From contig NZ_KZ626855.1 of the NCBI RefSeq assembly GCF_002911015.1, positions 46,017 through 110,016 on the forward strand: a stretch of DNA of 64,000 nt, given 5' to 3'. This document shows positions 38,043 through 46,185 of this stretch, one piece after another (position 1 is the stretch's first letter; each line of letters opens with the position of its first letter). Both the position numbers and the translations under genes were made by a program. Below the pieces are notes generated by a model. It had not been told where the DNA came from and did not search any database. It saw only the letters and a program-made list of their open reading frames with translations. Source of the stretch: Streptomyces populi (GTDB lineage Bacteria; Actinomycetota; Actinomycetes; Streptomycetales; Streptomycetaceae).

Positions 38043-39251
38043 TCAGGCGGTCGTGGCGTAGCGGTTCGCGGGACGGGGCAGTCCGAGCAGCCCGCGCAGG
38101 GTGTCGGCCTCGTAGGCCCGCCGGAACGCGCCCCGGCGCTGGAGTTCGGGCACCAGGGCGCGGGTGACCGCGGGGAGGTCGTGCCCGGCGACAGCAGGGC
38201 GCAGCCGGAAGCCGGACAGCCCCGCCTCACTCAACTCCTGGAGCAGATCGGCGAGTTGGACCGGTGTTCCGGTGAAGATCCGGGCGTCGCTCGGGTACGG
38301 GCGACCCGCGAGGGCGTCCAGTCGCTCGCGGCGGGCCTCGGCGGCACCGGGAGCGTCGTCCAGGAAGACCACGAGGTCGCCGAAGACGTGCAGGGTCTCG
38401 TCCGCCCGGCCTGCCGCGGTCTGCTCGGCACGGATCTCCTCGACGACGGCACGGGCCTGGCCGGCGTCGTGCGGGGTGACGTAGCCGACGTCGGCGGCCC
38501 GGGCCACCAGCCGGTACGGGACGGTGGCGTGGGCCAGGGCGCTGACGATCGGCTGTCCCTGCGGGGGCCGGGGCGTGATCGAGGGACCCTTGACGCGGAA
38601 GTTCCTGCCCTCGAAGTCGATGTAGTGCAGTTTTTCTCGGTCGATGAAGCGGCCGGTGGCGGCGTCCCGGATCTCGGCGTCGTCCTCCCAGCTGTCCCAG
38701 AGCCTGCGCACGACCTCGACGTGGTCGGCGGCCTCGTCGAAGAGCTCGGTCACCAGCTCCTGCGCGGCGGGCGTGTCGTGGTCCTCGAAGCGGAACGGCG
38801 GGAAGGTGCGCCGCCCGAAGTGCGCGGCCTCGTTCTGGCGCGCGCTGACCTGCACGCGCAGGCCCGCACGGCCGGAACTCACGTAGTCGAGGGTGGCGAT
38901 CGCCTTGGATATGTGGAACGGCTCGGTGTGGGTGGCCACGACGGTCGGCACCAGGCCGATGCGGCGTGTCAGCGGCGCAACCCGCGACGCGACGAGGACG
39001 GCGTCCAGGCGGCCGCGGACCTGGTCCGTGCGCCCGTCGGGTCCGGTGGGCGAGGAGGACTGGAGGCCGAGCCCGTCCTCGATGGTGACGAAGTCGAGCA
39101 GACCGCGCTCGGCCTCGGTGACCAGGTCGGCCCAGTAGCCGGCGGTCAGCAGGTCGTGGGGGCGGGCCACGGGCTCGCGCCAGGCCGCCGGATGCCAGCC
39201 GGCGCCGTCCAGCGCGACGGCGAGGTGCAGGGGGGAGGATGACGAGGACAC
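38043..39251 (-). CDS. Luciferase-like monooxygenase, divergent NtaA/SnaA-related
   Basis: 402 residues. Shares the subfamily C-terminus (FRRAYEADTLRGLLGLPRP) and the central IATLDYVSSGRAGLRVQVS signature, here replacing the usual SLDHxSGGRxxWNxVTS, and RPPQGQPIVSALAH. The substitutions in the flavin-phosphate/active-site segment suggest a different substrate from its two neighbours. First monooxygenase of operon B after the transporter genes. Confidence 0.87.
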   Translation of the reverse strand: MSSSSSPLHLAVALDGAGWHPAAWREPVARPHDLLTAGYWADLVTEAERGLLDFVTIEDGLGLQSSSPTGPDGRTDQVRGRLDAVLVASRVAPLTRRIGLVPTVVATHTEPFHISKAIATLDYVSSGRAGLRVQVSARQNEAAHFGRRTFPPFRFEDHDTPAAQELVTELFDEAADHVEVVRRLWDSWEDDAEIRDAATGRFIDREKLHYIDFEGRNFRVKGPSITPRPPQGQPIVSALAHATVPYRLVARAADVGYVTPHDAGQARAVVEEIRAEQTAAGRADETLHVFGDLVVFLDDAPGAAEARRERLDALAGRPYPSDARIFTGTPVQLADLLQELSEAGLSGFRLRPAVAGHDLPAVTRALVPELQRRGAFRRAYEADTLRGLLGLPRPANRYATTA

Positions 39252-39378
39252 GGGGTGCCTTCCTGATCGACCGTACGGGGAAGCCCGCCCCGGCGAGCGG
39301 GGCGCGGCCGCGTGGGAACGGGTCAGGGGCGGCAGAGCGCGCCGGCGACCCGCGGCGGATCGATGTGCGGACGGTGGT

Positions 39379-40404
39379 TCAGGAGTTGTCGAGCGGCAGG
39401 CCGGGCGGGTTGACCTCGGAGGTCTTCACGGCCTCGTTCGAGAGGTTCCAGGCGGCCAGCCACTTGGCGTACTGACCGTTCTCGATGAGGTGGTCGATGG
39501 CGTCGGCGACCGGCTCGGCGAGCCCGCTGTCCTTCTTCGCGGTGGCCGCGATCAGTCCCTGGATCGTCGCGCCCGCGCCCGAGAACTGACCCGCGTTGCG
39601 GGTCGGGGCGGGGGACTTGGCGTTCTGGGTGACGTGGTAGGCGACGGCGGGGTTGGGGCCGAACGAGGCGTCGATCTTCCCGCTCCTGAGGGCCAGGGCC
39701 GTGGCGTTGTTGTCCTGGTAGTACTTGACGGTGAGCTTCTTGCCCTCCTCGGCCAGCTTCGTCTTCCACTCCAGGAGGATCTTCTCCTGGTTGGTGCCGG
39801 CGCCCACCGCGATCGTCCTGCCCGCCAGGTTCCGGTAGTCGCCGGCGAAATTCCAGGAGCTCTTCTTCAGCACCTCGAAGGCGAGGTTGTCCTGACGGTA
39901 GGAGGCGAACTCGTATTTCCTCTTGCGCTCCTCGGTGTCGGTCACGTTGGAGAAGGCGACGTCGACCTTGCCGCTGTCGATCCCGACGAACAGGTTCTCC
40001 CAGGTCGAGTTCTTGACCACCGGCTTCAGCCCGAGGACGGCGGCGACCAGTCTGCCGAGGTCGGGTTCGCTGCCGGTGAGCGTCTTCTGGTCCTCGCCGA
40101 CGAAGTTCAACGGCGGCGAGCCGGCGGGCAGCGCGCCGATTCCCACCACCAACGTTCCCTTCTCGGCTATGGACCTGGGCAGCTCGGCGCTGATCGACTT
40201 CACCTCGGACACCTTCAGCGTGGTCTCCTCCGCGGCCCCGTTGGAGAGCGCGCCCACGGTCACGGTTCCGGCCGCGTCGGTCCGCGTCCGGGTGGCGGCG
40301 TCGCTGTCTCCCCCGCAGGCGGCGAGCGAGACGGCGAGGGAGGCGACGGCGACGGCGGCCGTGACGCCGCGGAGGACTCTGCTGTTCGGGCTGATGGCGC
40401 GCAT
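39379..40404 (-). CDS. ABC transporter substrate-binding lipoprotein (polar amino acid family)
   Basis: 341 residues. Lipoprotein signal with lipobox LAAC (Cys about residue 30), then the family-3 fold: GTLVVGIGALPAGSPPLNFVGEDQKTLTGSEPDL (split here into its two strands), WENLFVGIDSGKVDVAFSNV and RTIAVGAGTNQEKILLEW. It resembles YxeM/TcyJ-type receptors that bind cystine or S-substituted cysteines, which fits the adjoining monooxygenases. The order after it is ATPase and permease upstream on the same strand. Confidence 0.9.
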   Translation of the reverse strand: MRAISPNSRVLRGVTAAVAVASLAVSLAACGGDSDAATRTRTDAAGTVTVGALSNGAAEETTLKVSEVKSISAELPRSIAEKGTLVVGIGALPAGSPPLNFVGEDQKTLTGSEPDLGRLVAAVLGLKPVVKNSTWENLFVGIDSGKVDVAFSNVTDTEERKRKYEFASYRQDNLAFEVLKKSSWNFAGDYRNLAGRTIAVGAGTNQEKILLEWKTKLAEEGKKLTVKYYQDNNATALALRSGKIDASFGPNPAVAYHVTQNAKSPAPTRNAGQFSGAGATIQGLIAATAKKDSGLAEPVADAIDHLIENGQYAKWLAAWNLSNEAVKTSEVNPPGLPLDNS

Positions 40405-40494
40405 GACTGTCCTTCTGGGGTGTGCGGTGGGATGTGGGGGCGCGGTCCCGGCGGGCCGCGGTTCTTCGGGCGGGACGCCTCGTCCCGCGCGGGC

Positions 40495-41280
40495 TCAGAG
40501 CACCTTGCTCAGGAAGTCCCTGGTCCGTTCCTGTCGCGGATGGTCCAACACCTCCGCGGGCGTGCCCTGTTCGACGATCCGGCCGTCGTCCATGAAGACC
40601 ACCCGGTCGGCGATCTCACGGGCGAAGCCGATCTCGTGGGTGACGATGACGAGAGTGGTGCCGCTGTGGGCCAGGTCCTTGATGACGGCGAGCACTTCGC
40701 CGACGAGTTCGGGGTCGAGCGCCGACGTCGGTTCGTCGAAGAGGATGACCCCGGGCCGCAGGGCGAGGGCGCGGGCGATGGCCACACGCTGCTGCTGCCC
40801 GCCCGACAACTGCCGTGGATAGGCGAGGACCTTGTCCGCCAGCCCCACCCGGGCGAGCAGATCGCGTGCCAGCTCCCGGGCCCCGGGCCTGGAGAGCCTG
40901 CCGACCGCCACCGGAGCCGCGGCCACGTTGTCCAGCACGGTCAGGTGCGGGAAGAGGTTGAAGTTCTGGAACACGAACCCGATGCGGCTGCGCTGGGTCA
41001 GGATGGCCCGCTCGCTCAGCTCCCTCAGGTGCTCGCCCTGCCTGCGTACGCCGATGAGCTCGCCGTTCAGACTGACGTGGCCGGCCTCGGGCTTCTCCAG
41101 GTGGTTGATCACGCGCAGCAGGGTGGACTTGCCGGATCCTGACGGACCGACGACGACCGTCACCTCCCCGGGCCGCACGGTCAACCGGACACCGCGCAGG
41201 ACCTGTTGGGCGCCGTACCACTTGTGGACGTCGTGCACCTCGACCGCGGCGGGCCGCGGACCGTTCGTCGCGCCGCTCAT
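40495..41280 (-). CDS. ABC transporter ATP-binding protein (GlnQ/YxeO type)
   Basis: 261 residues. Walker [11 protein letters not shown]-loop [10 protein letters not shown], signature LSGGQQQR, Walker [14 protein letters not shown] and [14 protein letters not shown]: the polar-amino-acid ATPase set. Start overlaps the permease stop by 4 nt. Confidence 0.95.
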   Translation of the reverse strand: MSGATNGPRPAAVEVHDVHKWYGAQQVLRGVRLTVRPGEVTVVVGPSGSGKSTLLRVINHLEKPEAGHVSLNGELIGVRRQGEHLRELSERAILTQRSRIGFVFQNFNLFPHLTVLDNVAAAPVAVGRLSRPGARELARDLLARVGLADKVLAYPRQLSGGQQQRVAIARALALRPGVILFDEPTSALDPELVGEVLAVIKDLAHSGTTLVIVTHEIGFAREIADRVVFMDDGRIVEQGTPAEVLDHPRQERTRDFLSKVL

Positions 41281-42281
41281 GTCGCCGTCTCCCTCCGGAC
41301 CCGCGCCCGCAGGTCACGCAGACCGCTTCGCGCCTTCTGCAACGGGGTCGGCGGCAGGGTGCGCAGCGCGCCCCGCGAGTAGTACCGCTCGACGTGGAAC
41401 TGGACGACGGACACGACACTCGTGAGGATCAGGTACCAGGTGGTGGCGACGAGGAGCAGCGGCACGATGTCGCCGGGGTAGGTGCTGCCCATGCTTTGCA
41501 CGGAGCCGAACAGGTCCAGCAGGGAGACGTAGAAGACCAGCGAGGTGCTCTTGATCAGACCGATCAGCTGGTTCACGTAGTTGGGGACGATGGAGCGCAG
41601 CGCCTGCGGGAAGACGATCCTCACGAACCGGTACCGCTTCGGCAGACCCAGGGCGGAGGCCGCTTCGTGCTGCCCCTGGTCCACGGAGAGGAGGCCGCCG
41701 CGCACCACTTCGGAGGCGTACGCCGCTTCGTTCAGGCTCAGTCCCACGACGGCGACGGCCATGTCGGTGGCCAGGCGGGACTCGTCGAAGGTGAGGAAGG
41801 CGGGCCCGAACGGAACACCCAGGCTCAGCGTCTGGTACAGCGCGCTGAAGTTGTAGAGGAACAGCAGGACCACGATCAGCGGCACCGACCGGAACAGCCA
41901 GGTGTAGACCCAGCTCACCGCGCGGAGCACCGGGCTCGGGGAGAGTCTGGCCAGGGCCAGCAGGATCCCGCCCAGCAGGCCCAGAAGGGCGCTGTAGAGG
42001 GCGACTTCGAGGGTGATGAGCAGGCCGTCGAGAACGGCCGGCCGGAGGAACCAGTACCGGAAGCGGTCCCACTGGTAGAAGGGGTTGGTCACCAGGCCGT
42101 GGGCGATCTGGGCGACCAGCACGAGCACGACGGCCGTGAGGATCCAGCGGCCGGGCCGCCGGAGCGGAAGGACCCGCTGGGCCGCCACGGGTTCGGGCGG
42201 GGCGGGGAAGCCGGTGCGGGGGATCGCCTCGGCGGGCGTCGCCGGTCCGAAGGACACGGCGCTGCCGGAAGGTTGACTCAT
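41277..42281 (-). CDS. ABC transporter permease (polar amino acid, HisM/YxeN type)
   Basis: 334 residues from ATG 42281 ([13 protein letters not shown]). A soluble N-terminus of about 45 residues precedes five or six helices. The EAA loop is [20 protein letters not shown] followed by [19 protein letters not shown], characteristic of HisM-type permeases. First structural gene of operon B, 166 nt after the leader peptide stop. A single permease gene implies a homodimeric channel. Confidence 0.93.
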   Translation of the reverse strand: MSQPSGSAVSFGPATPAEAIPRTGFPAPPEPVAAQRVLPLRRPGRWILTAVVLVLVAQIAHGLVTNPFYQWDRFRYWFLRPAVLDGLLITLEVALYSALLGLLGGILLALARLSPSPVLRAVSWVYTWLFRSVPLIVVLLFLYNFSALYQTLSLGVPFGPAFLTFDESRLATDMAVAVVGLSLNEAAYASEVVRGGLLSVDQGQHEAASALGLPKRYRFVRIVFPQALRSIVPNYVNQLIGLIKSTSLVFYVSLLDLFGSVQSMGSTYPGDIVPLLLVATTWYLILTSVVSVVQFHVERYYSRGALRTLPPTPLQKARSGLRDLRARVRRETAT

Positions 42282-42334
42282 GGAGAGCTCCAGCGGATTC
42301 GGACTCCCCGCGTCCGTGCGGCGGACGGCGCCGC

Positions 42335-42356
42335 GCCGAGCGGGAAACGGCTCGGC
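42335..42356 (-). terminator. Small hairpin in the leader B untranslated region
   Basis: GCCGAGC / GCTCGGC arms (42335-42341 and 42350-42356) with an 8-nt loop, between the leader peptide and the permease gene. It could act as an attenuator but is short. Confidence 0.35.
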
Positions 42357-42447
42357 ACGAGGCGGTGCGCGGTCACACGTACGACGGGGGCTGGACGGCG
42401 AAGGACGCACCGCGGCAGCGGTGGTCGTCAAGGACTCGGAGGAACCG

Positions 42448-42594
42448 TCAGCCTTGGCTGAGGGAGCGGCACGGGCCCGTACACAGCGCGCTGTTGACGC
42501 GCAGCAGGTCCACGGAGCGGTCGGCGCACAGCACATCGCGGCCGAGGCGCCGCCATGCGGCCGTCCCCTCAGCAGCGTGCGTCACCGTCACCAT
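42448..42594 (-). CDS. Leader peptide B (cysteine-containing, operon B)
   Basis: 48 codons from ATG 42594 (MVTVTHAAEG), containing DRSVDLLRVNSALCTGPCRS near the end and three cysteines. The core VDLLRVxSALC matches leader A and the Streptomyces sulfur-operon leader-peptide family; the 11-residue tail after SALC is unusual. A shorter start at an internal GTG is possible. It begins about 30 nt after the predicted transcription start and precedes the transporter permease by 166 nt. Probable cysteine-sensing attenuator for operon B. Confidence 0.65.
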   Translation of the reverse strand: MVTVTHAAEGTAAWRRLGRDVLCADRSVDLLRVNSALCTGPCRSLSQG

Positions 42595-42631
42595 CTCTTC
42601 TCCGGTCGGAGGGCATCCCCTGGTGGGCCGC

Positions 42632-42661
42632 ACGTTAGGCCCGCCCCGAAAAGAATGTCAA
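42632..42661 (-). promoter_or_regulatory. Promoter of leader B / operon B
   Basis: -35 TTGACA (42661-42656), 18-bp spacer beginning TTCTTTTCGGGGC, -10 TAACGT (42637-42632). Strikingly like the cupin promoter: TTGACATnCTTTTCnGGGC in both, then CTAnCGT. Confidence 0.7.
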
Positions 42662-42920
42662 TGCGCGTGCCCACCAGGTGAGACCGCTCGTACCGCCTTC
42701 TTGACGGCGCAACAGAGCGCCCCGAGACTGACATGGACGGTCACGATTGTCAGCGCCCACGGTGCGGGTAGAACCCCCTCCAGTGGTCATCGGCCCCGGC
42801 CCGCTGGCAGGCAACCCTTCCGCTGCGACGGGGTGCCCCGGGTGACGACCAGGTCCCGCCGGTGCGGCGGGGCAAGCGCGGTCTCGCGTCTCGCGAGCCC
42901 TGGAGTGGGGACCGGTGGGA
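42662..42920. other. Divergent intergenic region between operon B and the GST unit
   Basis: About 260 bp without a credible gene. A possible plus-strand promoter is TTGTCA (42747-42752), 16 bp, TAGAAC (42769-42774), which would give leader C a 5' region of about 140 nt. Confidence 0.4.
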
Positions 42921-42986
42921 ATGCCGAGGAACGGCTTGACGAGGCGCCTGCACATCGACCTGTTGCGTGTCTCCAGCGCTTACTGA
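42921..42986 (+). CDS. Leader peptide C (cysteine-free variant, before GST gene)
   Basis: 21-codon ORF beginning MPRNGLTRRL and ending LHIDLLRVSSAY. It has the full leader-family core HIDLLRVSSA, but the usual final C(R) is replaced by Tyr and stop, so there is no Cys codon. A GGTGGGA sequence lies just upstream of the ATG. A strong hairpin begins 7 nt after its stop codon. It precedes the GST-like gene by 111 nt. Confidence 0.65.
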   Translation: MPRNGLTRRLHIDLLRVSSAY

Positions 42987-42992
42987 TCCGCG

Positions 42993-43017
42993 GCCGGTCC
43001 GTTCGATCCGGACCGGC
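42993..43017 (+). terminator. Attenuator-like hairpin after leader peptide C
   Basis: Perfect 9-bp stem GCCGGTCCG (42993-43001) / CGGACCGGC (43009-43017) with a 7-nt loop, starting 7 nt after the leader C stop codon and 80 nt before the GST start. A ribosome at the stop codon would block its 5' arm. Confidence 0.6.
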
Positions 43018-43097
43018 GCGACGAGCGCAGTCGTTCCACATCCGGCCGCCGGTGCCCACAACGCGGCGGTGGCTTCCTTCTTCCCCCAGGGAGAGTC

Positions 43098-43889
43098 ATG
43101 CCCGAGACAGCTTCGCGCACGTCCAGCACCACCGACTCACGCCCCTGTGAGCCGATTTCGCTCCCCTCGACCCTGCGTCTCCAGCCGTCGGCGACGTCGC
43201 CCGGTCTCCCCCACCGTGTCCACAGCCGTATCGGTGTGGGGCTCGCCGGCGGCTTCTACCCGGTTCCGCACCGCTATGAGCTGTACCTGTCGCAGAGCTG
43301 TCCCCTCTCGCTGCGCATCGCCATCACCCTCGGGCTGCTGGGCCTGAAGGACTCGGTCGCCACCACGCTCCTCGCGGACCCCGCGCGCACGCCCGACGCC
43401 TTCGCCTCGCTGCGCCGTGCCTACGAGGCCACCGAGCACCACTTCGACGGACCGCTGACGGCGCCCGCGCTGTGCGACCGCTGGAGCGGTCGCATCGTCA
43501 GCAACCACACGCCCGACATCCTCCGCGATCTCGCCGGACTGCTCTCCGGCCACACCACGGCACGTCCTTCCGTGCTCCGCCCCCCGTCCCTCGGCGCCGA
43601 CATCGAGGCCCTGCGCGATCTGCTGGACCGCGATGTCACTCCGTCCGCCCGGCCGCAGGAGCTCGCGGCGGCGCTGGAGCTGCTGGACCGTCAACTGGCT
43701 TGCAACTCCTACGTGCTGGGCGACAGCCTGACGGCGGCGGACGTGGACGTGTGGGTGGCGCTGACCGGGCCGGTCCGGTCGGGCGCCCTCCGCTCGTATC
43801 CCCGACTCCAGGACTACGTACGCCGTCTGGGCGACCACCCCGCCTTCCGGTGGGGGAACGACGTGGTGCCCCTGACGGCGGACGCCTGA
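43098..43889 (+). CDS. Xi-class glutathione S-transferase-like protein
   Basis: 263 residues. LAGGFYPVPHRYELYLSQSCPLSLR (viewed as two segments) carries the xi-class Cys (Cys68), but the usual CPWAHR is CPLSLR. GRIVSNHTPDILRDL matches the xi-class IVSNESxEI region, and a GST C-terminal helical domain follows. Shorter than typical glutathionyl-hydroquinone reductases (about 320). Streptomyces make mycothiol rather than glutathione, so the natural thiol is uncertain. Preceded by leader peptide C and hairpin; divergent from operon B, suggesting a role with S-conjugates. Confidence 0.78.
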   Translation: MPETASRTSSTTDSRPCEPISLPSTLRLQPSATSPGLPHRVHSRIGVGLAGGFYPVPHRYELYLSQSCPLSLRIAITLGLLGLKDSVATTLLADPARTPDAFASLRRAYEATEHHFDGPLTAPALCDRWSGRIVSNHTPDILRDLAGLLSGHTTARPSVLRPPSLGADIEALRDLLDRDVTPSARPQELAAALELLDRQLACNSYVLGDSLTAADVDVWVALTGPVRSGALRSYPRLQDYVRRLGDHPAFRWGNDVVPLTADA

Positions 43890-44066
43890 CGCTCCCGGCA
43901 GGACCCGGGGCGCGGCACGCCCGGCGGCGGGGAGCGCCACGCGTCCGGGCGGGGCCACGGGCTGCCGGGGCGGACGGGAGACGCGTCGTCCGCCGGTCCC
44001 GGCCCGGCCCACGAACGGACAGGACGGGCGGCGCACCGCCGGGCGCCGTCCCCGTCGGGCCGGGCG

Positions 44067-44117
44067 GGTGAGCCAGGCTCGCACGGCCGGACCGGTGAGC
44101 CGGGCTCGCACGGTCGG
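44067..44117. repeat. Two-copy direct repeat, period 27 bp
   Basis: GGTGAGCCxGGCTCGCACGG (44067-44086) recurs at 44094; 22 of 24 positions match across the longer unit. Non-coding, downstream of the GST-like gene. Confidence 0.75.
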
Positions 44118-44158
44118 CGAGCGCCGGGTCCGCGCACCGGCCCCGGCGCCCGGACGGT

Positions 44159-44449
44159 TCACTCGCGCGGAACCAGCAGGATGCTCACGCCCTTCAGCGT
44201 CGAGGTCCACTGCCGGCCCTGGTCGAGGGCCTCGCGGCCCGATTCCAGGATCTGCTCCTGGATGATCAGCGCCGACTCGCGGAGCTCCTCCCACGGCTCC
44301 TGCACCTCGAAGGCACGCCGGGACCGCTCCACCGAGCCGATCAGAGCGCGGCAGGCCGCTTCCACGTCGGCCACGTTCTGGCCGGCCGATCCGACGCCTT
44401 CGATCGACCACGTCATCCACAGACGACCCATGGCATCACTCTGTCCCAT
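44159..44449 (-). CDS. Small hypothetical protein
   Basis: 96 residues from ATG 44449; ATG 44431 (MGRLWMTWSIEGVG) is an alternative. Mostly helical: GQNVADVEAACRALIGSVER, WEELRESALIIQEQILESGR, and a hydrophobic end STLKGVSILLVPRE. No signal peptide or membrane helix. I do not recognise the family. It is divergent from the MFS gene. Confidence 0.6.
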   Translation of the reverse strand: MGQSDAMGRLWMTWSIEGVGSAGQNVADVEAACRALIGSVERSRRAFEVQEPWEELRESALIIQEQILESGREALDQGRQWTSTLKGVSILLVPRE

Positions 44450-44600
44450 CCCCGGAACCGACGCACGTCCGATGCCCGGAACACCCCCGCGGGGGTCCGC
44501 CGTCGGCCCCGTCCACGTGCGGTCCACCGGCGTCCGGCGCACGCTATGAGCGTAGAAGCCCGACACCCACACCACACGTCCGGCGGCCTGAAGGATGACG

Positions 44601-46022
44601 ATGGCTGGAACCGGCCCCGCGAAACGGCCGTCGGCGGCGCAGCGCCGCGTGCTCGCCCCGCTCGCCCTCGCCCAGTTCATCTGCAGCTTCGCCGGCTCCA
44701 ACATGAACGTGATGATCAACGACATCAGCGAGGACCTCGACACCACCGTGCAGGGCGTGCAGGTCGCGATCACGGTCTTCCTGCTCGTGATGGCCGCGCT
44801 GATGATTCCCGGCGGGAAACTGACGGACCGATACGGCCGCAAGCGCTGCTTCCTCGCCGGTCTGACGGTGTACGGCGTCGGTGCCCTGCTGAGCGCCGTC
44901 TCCCCCGGGCTCGGCGTCCTCATCCTCGGCAACTCGATCCTCGAGGGCATCGGAACGGCCCTGCTGATCCCGCCCGTCTACATCCTCACGACGCTGCTCT
45001 TCGAGGACATGACCTCCCGCGCGCGGGCCTTCGGGGCCATCATGGCGCTCGGCGGGATCGGCGCCGCGGCCGGTCCGCTGATCGGCGGACTCATCACCTC
45101 GTGGATCAGCTGGCGGGCCGCCTTCGTGTTCCAGGCCCTGGTCATCGCCCTCATCATCGTGCTGAGCCGGCATCTCGAGGACCCCCTGCCGGCGGACCCG
45201 AGACGGTCCTTCGACACCGTCGGGGCCGTGCTGTCGGCCGCGGGACTGGTCCTCGTCGTCATGGGCATCCTGGCCGCAGACAACGACGTATGGCTGATGG
45301 CCGGTCTGCTCGTCCTCGGCGCCCTGGTCCTGCTGTGGTTCTTCCGCCACGTACGCGCCCTCGAGTCGGCGGGAGAGGAACCGCTGCTGTCCGTCAGCCT
45401 GTTCCGTGACCGCACCTCCAACCTGGGGCTCATCACCCAGAACATCCAGTGGCTGCTGCTCATGGGCACCTCGTTCACCGTGGCCGCCTACCTCCAGGTG
45501 GTACGCGGCTACGACGCCATCGAGACCGGTGTCATCTTCACGGCCGCCACCCTCGGTCTGCTCACGACCTCCCTGGCCGCCCAGCGTCTCGCCGAACGCC
45601 GCCCGCAGCGCACCCTGATCATCATGGGCTTCGACGTCACCGTCGCCGGCATCGTCGTCCTCGTCGCGATGGTCGACAGCTTCTCCAGCGCCTGGGCCTT
45701 CGCGCCCGGTCTCCTCCTGGTCGGACTGGGGCTCGGGGTGATGCTGACCCCCTCGGTCAACATCGTCCAGTCGAGCTTCACCGAGGACCGGCAGGGCGAG
45801 ATCTCCGGCCTGTCCCGCAGCGTGTCGAACCTCGGCTCCTCGCTGGGCACCGCCGTCGCCGGCACGATCCTCGTGGCCGGCTTCACCACTCGCTCGTACG
45901 CCGCCGCCATGGTCACCCTCGCCGTCCTCGGGCTGCTCGGACTCACCGCGGCGGCGCTCCTTCCCCACCCCGCCAGGAGCGCGCGGGGCGTGGCGGGCAC
46001 CCGGGCGCCCCACAGCGACTGA
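44601..46022 (+). CDS. MFS drug exporter, DHA2 (14-TMS) family
   Basis: 473 residues, about 14 hydrophobic segments. Motif A is GGKLTDRYGRKRCFLAG and motif C-like glycine-rich ALGGIGAAAGPLIGGLI, as in DHA2 drug:H+ antiporters. Start ATG 44601 has GAAGG at good spacing; an in-frame ATG at 44595 is too close to it. Substrate unknown; it stands alone, with no adjacent TetR regulator. Confidence 0.9.
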   Translation: MAGTGPAKRPSAAQRRVLAPLALAQFICSFAGSNMNVMINDISEDLDTTVQGVQVAITVFLLVMAALMIPGGKLTDRYGRKRCFLAGLTVYGVGALLSAVSPGLGVLILGNSILEGIGTALLIPPVYILTTLLFEDMTSRARAFGAIMALGGIGAAAGPLIGGLITSWISWRAAFVFQALVIALIIVLSRHLEDPLPADPRRSFDTVGAVLSAAGLVLVVMGILAADNDVWLMAGLLVLGALVLLWFFRHVRALESAGEEPLLSVSLFRDRTSNLGLITQNIQWLLLMGTSFTVAAYLQVVRGYDAIETGVIFTAATLGLLTTSLAAQRLAERRPQRTLIIMGFDVTVAGIVVLVAMVDSFSSAWAFAPGLLLVGLGLGVMLTPSVNIVQSSFTEDRQGEISGLSRSVSNLGSSLGTAVAGTILVAGFTTRSYAAAMVTLAVLGLLGLTAAALLPHPARSARGVAGTRAPHSD

Positions 46023-46185
46023 CCCCGGGGCGGGGCGGCCACCGTCCCCATGGGTACGGCCGGTGCCCGAAGCGGGGCTCGGCATCCCGTGCGGTCCGGC
46101 GCCCGCGGAGAGCGGGCGGCAACCTTTTCGCTCCCGGCGGCCACTGACGGGCACACGAACGGCTCGATCTCCCGGACGGATGCGC

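Noticed and set aside
42635..42955. Minus-strand frames in the operon B / GST gap
   Set aside because: No domain and they run through the operon B promoter; the region is better explained by promoters and leader C.
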